NCBI RefSeq assembly: GCF_030272615.1
Contig: NC_081406.1
Location: 171,948,361-172,012,360, forward strand
Direction of reading: 5' to 3'
Origin: Cryptomeria japonica
Taxonomy: Eukaryota; Streptophyta; Pinopsida; Cupressales; Cupressaceae
DNA: 64,000 nt
The position numbers and the translations under genes were made by a program. The notes beneath the pieces are model-generated. The model was not told the origin of the DNA. It did no database searches and was given only the letters and a program-made list of their open reading frames with translations. Positions 57,265 to 64,000 of the stretch are shown piece after piece (within the stretch, counting starts at the first letter, position 1; every line of letters begins with the position of its first letter).

Positions 57265-57477
57265 AAGGTTAGAAATGCTCACTTTTTGAGCATTCTTAAC
57301 CTCATTTCTTATCCTTTTGCCGAGAAGGTTAAAAATGCTCACTTTTTGAGCATTTCTAACCTTTCACAAAAGGTTAGGAATGCTCACTTTTTGAGCATTC
57401 TAACCTCATTTCTTAACCTTGCGGGTCCCACTTTGTCAAAAAGTTAGAAATGCGCACTTTTTGAGCATTCTTAACCT
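57265..57477. repeat. Array of four hairpins (AGGTTAGAAATGCTCA)
   Basis: Four foldbacks at ~57265-57302, 57325-57362, 57370-57406 and 57440-57477. Each has arms AGGTTAGAAATGCTCA and TGAGCATT(T/C)CTAACCT around a CTTTT-type loop, giving a ~15-bp stem. Spacing is 45-70 bp. Linkers contain TCATTTCTTA(A/T)CCTT. The repeat gives a translated artefact VRNAHFLSILN that should not be taken as a gene. Confidence 0.85.
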
Positions 57478-57479
57478 CT

Positions 57480-59740
57480 TATAATTGTAGAATGGAAGCA
57501 TAGACATGTCGCAAATTCTAGATATGAATGCAAAAGTGTGTGGTTTGCTAGCCGACAGATGTAACCACTTTGGTAGTCTTGCGTGCAAAATGTGAAGCAT
57601 AAACATCTTATGAATTGTCTAATGAAATGCCTCAAGAAGATGTCACCTCATCACGATAGGCACTGCAGAAATAATGCCAATTAACTCCGCTGCAATCTCC
57701 ATTATCAGCACTGGCTGAAGTCATTTAACGCCATGTATGATGTTGGAAGTGAATATATAGACAATGCATGTGAAGTATTTGATAGAAGTCCTCAATGAAA
57801 TGTGGTCTCGTGGTATGTGATTGGAGATGATTTTGAAACTGTCAAGCAAGTGAAATCCGTGAGTGTAAGGCCGATTTCCACAACCTTTGCCAACATCCTC
57901 CATACCGATGATAAACTGGAATGTTCAAACCAAAAAGTGAATGCATACTCTCGGGACATGCGAGTTATTATATCTTCAGCTCTGCAACTTACGTATGCAC
58001 AAAGGCAAATTAGAGAATGCTCCTGGAACGATTCCAACATACCTGATTTGTTTGACTGGATGCCTTGAAGAAATGTCATATGGTTTAGAGGAAAACAAAA
58101 ATCTGTAGAGAATGGGAGCATCGTGTTGGCATGTGAAAAGTTCTACAAAGCATTATGGGCACGTAGCCGCCCATATCGAAAATGAAAGGGCTGCCGACCG
58201 GGTTCATTCTTCTTCCTAAATACCAGTAACGGTGAGAACACACCCCATGCTAGTTCCGCCTGAAGGCAACTAACTTCCTGGAATCAACACTTGCAAAGAG
58301 GGCTAATTATGTATTAAATATTCAGAATGACTAAGTGACAAGATTCAAAGTATTTTATTTTGCTAGACGAAAGCAAGCTAGGCGCCTATATCTCTGCACT
58401 AGGGATTAGGGGTTTCTGAGATTGAAGGTTGAAAAGATGTCCATGCTATAGCACTTCCCTATCCACTTTATTCTCTAAACGTATTTTGTTCAGCGAGGAT
58501 TGCCATCTAATACACCCACCCTCAGATTTTAAGTTAACCTTCCTAATGTCGACTTTCTTTTACTCCCTTCCTTCCCCATGGGGTATAAGTTATGAAGCAT
58601 AGACATTTAGCAAACTGTTTGACAGAATGCTCCAAGGAGATGTATTGGCAGGTGTAAACCCGAGTTCCACGTAACATGCAATAATGGAAAGCTCAGACAT
58701 GAAATGGGAAGTATTTGATAGAATGCTTTAAATAAACGTGGTCTCTTCTAATGCAATAATCGCAGAATATGCACCAAATTGTCAACAGACATTCATCAAC
58801 GCATGAAAGATAGTGGAATTGCATAAGATGTTGTAGTTGCAGCTGCTGCAAATCGTGGAAGCATCAACTTTGCATGTGAATTGTTGAATTTAACATTGCA
58901 GTCTTCTTGATTTAACATTGCAGTCTTCTTGCTCACGAGCCAATATGGAAGCCGTTCAAGCACAAAGGATAAGGGAGATTTGCCAGTCGTGTAACTATTT
59001 TGGCAGACTTACATGCATCGTGGGATCATAGCCAATACCATGAGATGTTTGACAGAATAGCATGATGCAGATCGTGGAAAGCATAGGCAATGCACGTGAA
59101 TAGTTTAACATAATGCTTCATAGAGATGTCATCTCAAAGATTTTGAAACTTCCAAGCAAATGTAGTTCATGGGTATAAAGCCAAATTACGCAACCCTTTG
59201 TTAGCATCTTTCTGGCCCGTGTCAAAATGTGAGTTTTGAGCAGTGAAGAGATATCCATCAAAGCATGATTAAAAGAAGATCTCTATCGAATATTATTGTT
59301 AGAAATGCTCAAGTTGATATGCACAACAAGTGAACCATTTGACAACATGCGAAAGGCAAAAAAAGGAAACATAGACCAAGCACACAAATTGTTTGTTAGA
59401 GTGCCTCAAAGAGATTTCCTCTTAGGAATGTAATGAAATGATGACAACGATACACACATGCACTCATTGGAAAAGTGATAGAAACTTTAGAGTGAATGCA
59501 ATTGACAGGTACAGGGTCAAATTATTTGCTGACACCCTCCATACCTATGCAAAATGAAAACTTTGAAACAGAGTTTGTAAATTCATCGAAGCACTAAATA
59601 AATGAGGATTATTGTTAGATATAAAACCATGGTCGTCATACATGAAGAATGTGAAACATAAGACAAGACGTGCTATTCATTTTACATAATGCCTCAAATT
59701 CATCTCACGGCTTGCGGTGATTTCAAACAAATGTAATGGA
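57480..59740 (+). pseudogene. Decayed pentatricopeptide-repeat (PPR) protein gene
   Basis: PPR proteins are organelle RNA-binding proteins made of ~35-residue helical repeats. Repeated plant-PPR phrases are visible in plus-strand frames, all broken: IDNACEVFDRSPQ-stop-NVVSWYVIG (57765-57830), LFDWMP-stop-RNVIW (~58055), EVFDRML-stop-INVVSSNAIIAEYAPN (58705-58780), RGSINFACELL (~58850), GNIDQAHKLFVRVPQRDF (~59360-59420) and FYIMPQIHLTACGDF-like (~59690). They match the family pattern IxxAxxxFDxMPxRNVVSWNxMIxGYxxN. Many stops and frame changes make it clearly dead. No start or end can be fixed. Confidence 0.75.
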
Positions 59741-61480
59741 ACGACTCATGGCTCACATTGATCGCAAGGAATAGACAAATATATTTGTTGGGAAGATCTA
59801 AGTGTAGAGCTTGTGGAACCATAGTCAAGGAACTTCAAGGGTCTGGTAGATTGCAACACTAATTTCATGAACCTCAACCAACATTCTCCAACCGCAGTGG
59901 AACGACACACAAGAGCTAGGAGACCACGGAAATAATGTCATGAACATGATAACGTCCTCATCATATAAGCCTTCTTATTGTTCAAATAAATATTATGTTC
60001 ATGATGGATAAGGATGTTCGAGAGCTTGTAGACATGAATTCATATGGTGAGATGATTACAAGATCAAATGAAGCAAATGAAGATGGAGGCCACCTCGACA
60101 AAATCAACAAACAAATTATTTCTTCAATGTAATGGGTTTGATATTATTTTTGTAAAAAGTGACTTGTGTCGCTTATTGTAACCAAAGGTTAGGAAATTGA
60201 CTTTTTCTGCGCATAAGTGTGTAAGTTATTAACTCATTGAAATTTATGCAGAAAAGAGCTAGTTATTAACCCAGGATTGAAGTTGGTTATAAGGTAGTTA
60301 TCCTACAAGCCTATAAATAGAAGGCTATTTGTAATGTATAGGAGACTTTTCTATAGAGGGGAAAACTCTGTTGGAATTCTAGGAGAAACTTGTAATGACA
60401 TTTTGATTTGCAATATGTATAGAAAGGATTTTGGACTTGTATATTTCCAAAAGGATAATGAAGAATACGTCTTAGTTCGTATGTTCTAAATGTATTTATG
60501 TGTTATCATTGCCGATTTCTCGTATGTCAAATTGGTAGTCTTTTTATGCATATGTGATTTGTACAATTGATGTGATGATGCACAAGCAACCTTTGGTCTC
60601 TCAGTTTGAATGTGTTGAAGTTTCTTATCTCTACGTATGTTGAGATTTGTCATTCTTCTTTATCGTCATCTCATGGCTAAGCGTATTACGTTATAAACTC
60701 CCCTTGTAATTTGTTGCAAATGTTGAGAAATCTCAGTTGATGGTCGTATGTCTGTTGTTGGGGTTTCTATCTTTATTTCTTGTTTAAGTTCTACGTTTTC
60801 TCCTTTACGTACTTTCAGGTTAAAAGTACACGAAAATCCTAAACACCCCTATCATACGAGGGAGCTGCCCCTCTCAAACGCAGAGGAAGATCGTGTTTCA
60901 CAGAACGATCTCTCCAACTATTTGAACGTTTGTCACTGCTTATCAGGCAAACAGGGTCAGTTTTAGGTAAACGACCGCAGTGACAAATCTATTTACCAAT
61001 AGTTTGTAAAAAATTCTTTAATTTTGAAATGACTTATTTTTCAAGGTTTTAAATGTCAAAAAAATCTTCTCAAATTTTAATATCTTCCAATATGTTTTAC
61101 TTTCACTCAAAAACTCTCCAAAATCTAGAAGTAATTATATTCTCCCAAAAAATGAAACATTAATTGAGTTTAGCTACACATATAGTATAGGGAAATGGAT
61201 GTGATATGCAAGTGAGAGTCGAAATATGTGGGAGATAAAGAACACTAGGTTAATGTACATGGCATGGGAAATAAATGGTACATGGGATAGTTACAAGAAT
61301 TCAAAGGTCTTCTAAATAACTTTGCACCTCAATGCACTTCTTCTACAAACAAATATTTTGGATCATCAATATTTTTCTAATCCTTCTTCAATCTTCATTT
61401 TAGTATAAATATTTCGGATCATCAATATTTTCTTCATCTTTCTTCAATCTTTGCTTTGATACTGATGTAGGCTTATAATA
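59741..61480. other. Non-coding interval with a TATA-like box and imperfect hairpin
   Basis: Contains CTTTTTCTGCGCATAA / TTTATGCAGAAAAG complementary arms (~60201-60256), CCTATAAATAG (~60320) with downstream T-rich sequence like an LTR promoter, and a 72-residue open frame at 60748-60966 without recognisable family. It may be a copia or gypsy LTR remnant; borders not found. Confidence 0.35.
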
Positions 61481-64000
61481 AAATGCAAATGAAAGGTTGA
61501 TAAAATGAAATGGACAAGAAATTAGACAATAAGAAAGTATTCAATGAAATTCATATTCTATTGTTTTGAAATGTGATACAAAGTATTTATTTATTAATAT
61601 GAGATAATTTTTCAATTCATCTCTTAGATGATTGTTCAATTTCTAATTGTAAAATAAAAAATAAAAAATATTAGTCTACTAAGTTTGACCAGTTCTTGGA
61701 TTATGTATAACAGTTGCAAAATGGTAGATTAAATTTTTATTAAAGGTTTGATTATTTTACTTGTAGACTACATATTTTTGTTTATTGATCAGAATTTTTT
61801 CTTGGATTCTCATTCATGGAAATGACTTGAATTGATCTTCCATTTTAGCTCATATCATATTAGCGAGATGGTCCTATTTCTTAGGATGCTTTTGTCATTA
61901 GTAGGAGCTTGGATTGGTTGCAAAAAGAGGTTTGATTCTTAAAAAAAGACAATATTTTCCACTTTAGGCTTTGATTCTGAGAGACAATGGTTAGGTTTTG
62001 GGTGGAATTTAGACTTGTTTGATTGTAAATGATTGGAGTCTCTATGTATATTTTTTAAGTTGAATAACAGTGTCATCAAGTTTCTCATGTTGGTTTCCTA
62101 TTTGTAGTTCTCTTATTCTAAGTAATGCAAGCATCATCTTCTTGTTTGATCTCCATTATTTTTCTTATTCTTAGCTTCTATCTATGTACTTTATATTGAT
62201 TTATCAATTTTTCATTGAACTTGCTAGCAGTCGATGTATTGTATAGTATTAGAACAAATGTTATGTGTAATAAATGTTGACACAAGTTTTTACTAGACTA
62301 AGCATTTTTGTGAAAGTGTATCATAGATGATATAGAGAAGATGACTCAGAGTTGGAAGAGGTGTGAGGAATAATCAAGTGACCTAGGTTATAGATCTAGC
62401 TAGTACATTGAGAGTTGTTCATGCTTATTTCGAAGTCATGGAAGCTATATAGAGAAGAGGTTTGGTGGTGATGGAAGATATTGATGATGATGGAAGGAAA
62501 GCTTGTGACATGTGAGATGGTGTTGTGGGTTTGGATGAAGTTGAGAATGACATCATTGCATAGGAAAACATTTGCAATAAATTTGATGAAGGCTAGGAAC
62601 AAGTTAAGATTTCATCTCCAAGATACTTGGGAAACATAATTTTGGAAGAATTGCTTGATTGGCTCACTAAGTTGGAGAAATAATTTGAGTTTGAATCTAT
62701 TGGGGAATAACAAAGTGTAAAGTATGTAATTGTGAAGTTGAAAGGGCATGCTACCTTGGGGTGGGATAGTTTAGAAGAGTCATGTATAGATGGGGGAGCA
62801 TAAAAACTTGTAGTGGATCACATAGCCACTAAACTTAAGGGAAATTTATAGCTACAACGCTTTAGATTTTTACAAGAAGCTCCAAAACCTATGCCAAAGG
62901 AAGATACTAACTAAGTACATGGATAAGTTATACAAATTGCTCATTTATGTCGATCATATGGAAAATGACATCAAGGTTTCTAGGTTTGGGGATAATTTGG
63001 ACATCTCAATCTAGGATAAGATGTGTTTGCTTATGATCTATTTCATTGAGGAGGATTATCAATTTGTGCTTTGACTTGAGGAGATTTTATCTTACAAGTG
63101 ATAGGGCACACACAATATTGTTGGTAAGGGAAAGGATAGAAAGAAAAAATATAGTGATAAAAGGCAAGCCTATTTGTGTGCATATAAAAATGTGGTGTTG
63201 TACAAAGCACAAAGTGTGAGATGACTCTTGATTGAGATGGAGAAAAATGAATATAGGTTGATGATTTTTTTTTTAATAATAATTGTTTTAGGTGTGTTCA
63301 AGTAGGTCACTAAAACATTTGTGTGTTCAAATTTCATGCGGGAACAAGTTCACATAATGAAACATATGCATGTTGTACACTCTAAAGAAACATGGCCATT
63401 AGGCAGAGGAGTTGAAAGTGCAAGCTTAGAGGGTGGGGAGAAATTGATGATACACACGATTCTATTGAAACCTACATGTAGAGATAAGGAACTATGGTTA
63501 AAGGAGAGCTTCTTTGAAGATAAATACAAGCTAGATGGGAAGTGATAAAAGTTGAACATTGATGGAAGCATCATTCACAACTTAGTGTCCATAGAGATGA
63601 TGTCAAAGTTGGGGTTGAAGCTAAGAGAAAACCCCATGTATATAAAATTTCTTAGTTGACAAAGGGATAACAACTAACGTTGATAGAGAAATGCAAATTT
63701 CCCTTTTGCATTTGAGGATACATAGATGAAGTATGGAATAACATGATTCCAATAAAGACATGGCATATGTTATCAACTATTAAGAAGTTATAATTACTTC
63801 CATAAGGATGAAGAAGAATTCGTATAGAAGGGAAGGTGATGCTAATGTCAACAAGAGAGATTCTTAAGAGAGCCTCACATGGTTGTTATGTTATAGTCAA
63901 GATCATGTAGAAGGATCAAATAGAGTTACATATCTCTTAGGAGATTAAAGTCACTTCAATTCTCAAAAAGTATGCAAATGTGACTAGTATATGAGTACCA
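61480..64000 (+). mobile_element. Decayed Ty3/gypsy element G3, 5' part (continues beyond window)
   Basis: LTR-like sequence ends near 62243 and is followed by TAGTATTAGAAC (62244-62255), close to the initiator-Met PBS TGGTATCAGAGC. Downstream come gag, a zinc knuckle and the start of protease on the plus strand, all frameshifted. The LTR start is not located; 61500-61720 resembles 54090-54290. Confidence 0.65.
62330..64000 (+). pseudogene. G3 gag and protease remnant
   Basis: Plus-strand fragments in gypsy order: FEFESIGE then KLKGHATLGWDSL (62685-62775; gag core, family KLKGHAxLWWxxL); KLKGNL; a zinc knuckle CFRCVQVGH-stop-NIC (~63288-63325; one residue short and with a stop); then NIDGSIIHNLVSIEMMSKLGLKL (63557-63625; split across a short difference), the protease DxGSxxNLVSxxMVxKLxLK block with its catalytic triplet altered; then VIPIKTWHM-like (~63745) and EIKVTSILKKYANV near the edge, preceding reverse transcriptase. 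Stops are frequent. Confidence 0.75.

Noticed and set aside
57256-57447. 63-residue frame with VRNAHFLSILN repeats
   Set aside because: Generated by the hairpin array, not by a gene.
1-64000. rRNA, tRNA, organelle or bacterial genes
   Set aside because: No conserved rRNA or tRNA segment, Shine-Dalgarno spacing or operon-like gene packing was seen.

Overview
This is a eukaryotic, plant-type window: AT-rich, with no intact ordinary gene, and made almost entirely of mobile elements nested inside one another. Their density, the very long LTRs and the depth of nesting suggest a large gymnosperm (conifer-like) genome; that is an inference. I see no rRNA, tRNA or CRISPR array. Element borders below were found by eye from TG...CA ends, short target-site duplications (TSDs), primer-binding sites (PBS) and the continuity of interrupted reading frames.

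The dominant system is a family of very long solo-LTR-like units, called UOL here (U3-ORF LTR). They start TGTTGTGACnTTTTCACAC, end ATAAAAACACATCAACA, and most are flanked by a 5-bp TSD. In order, each unit has: a small hairpin about 20 bp from the start; a 1.9-3.1 kb leader filled with a repeat array private to that copy; a 3' splice-acceptor-like site; a long reading frame for an unknown helical, lysine-rich protein, or a short non-coding replacement; a CCCTAATTAGGG box; a TATA box; and about 800 bp of conserved R-U5-like sequence. The frame therefore lies upstream of the LTR promoter, inside U3. Copies are UOL-1 (2875-8913, +, left part outside the unit seen here), UOL-2 (10895-17551, -), UOL-3 (20420-29409, +), UOL-4 (22586-25936, +, inside the UOL-3 frame), UOL-5 (29729-34084, -) and UOL-6 (39549-43775, +). 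A divergent relative, UOL-C (1-2874, -), sits inside the UOL-1 frame.

The nesting can be read from the interrupted hosts. One hAT transposase gene on the minus strand is cut into four pieces (44530-43776, 39548-39487, 18929-17552, 10894-10670) by UOL-6, by a Ty3/gypsy element (18930-39486) and by UOL-2. The gypsy element keeps gag and the start of protease and was itself hit by UOL-3 (then UOL-4), by UOL-5, and, in its 5' LTR, by a solo LTR (34884-38088) that holds another solo LTR (36177-37539). To the left, a Ty1/copia-like remnant (8914 to about 10002, -) carries UOL-1, whose frame is split by a solo LTR at 5305-7348.

To the right lie a non-autonomous gypsy-type element with both LTRs (45524-51314, -), one LTR carrying a GAGTC-ended hAT-like insertion; unassigned non-coding DNA (51315-57255); an array of four hairpins (57265-57477); a heavily decayed PPR-like gene (about 57480-59740, +); and the LTR end, PBS, gag and protease start of another decayed Ty3/gypsy element (about 61480-64000, +).
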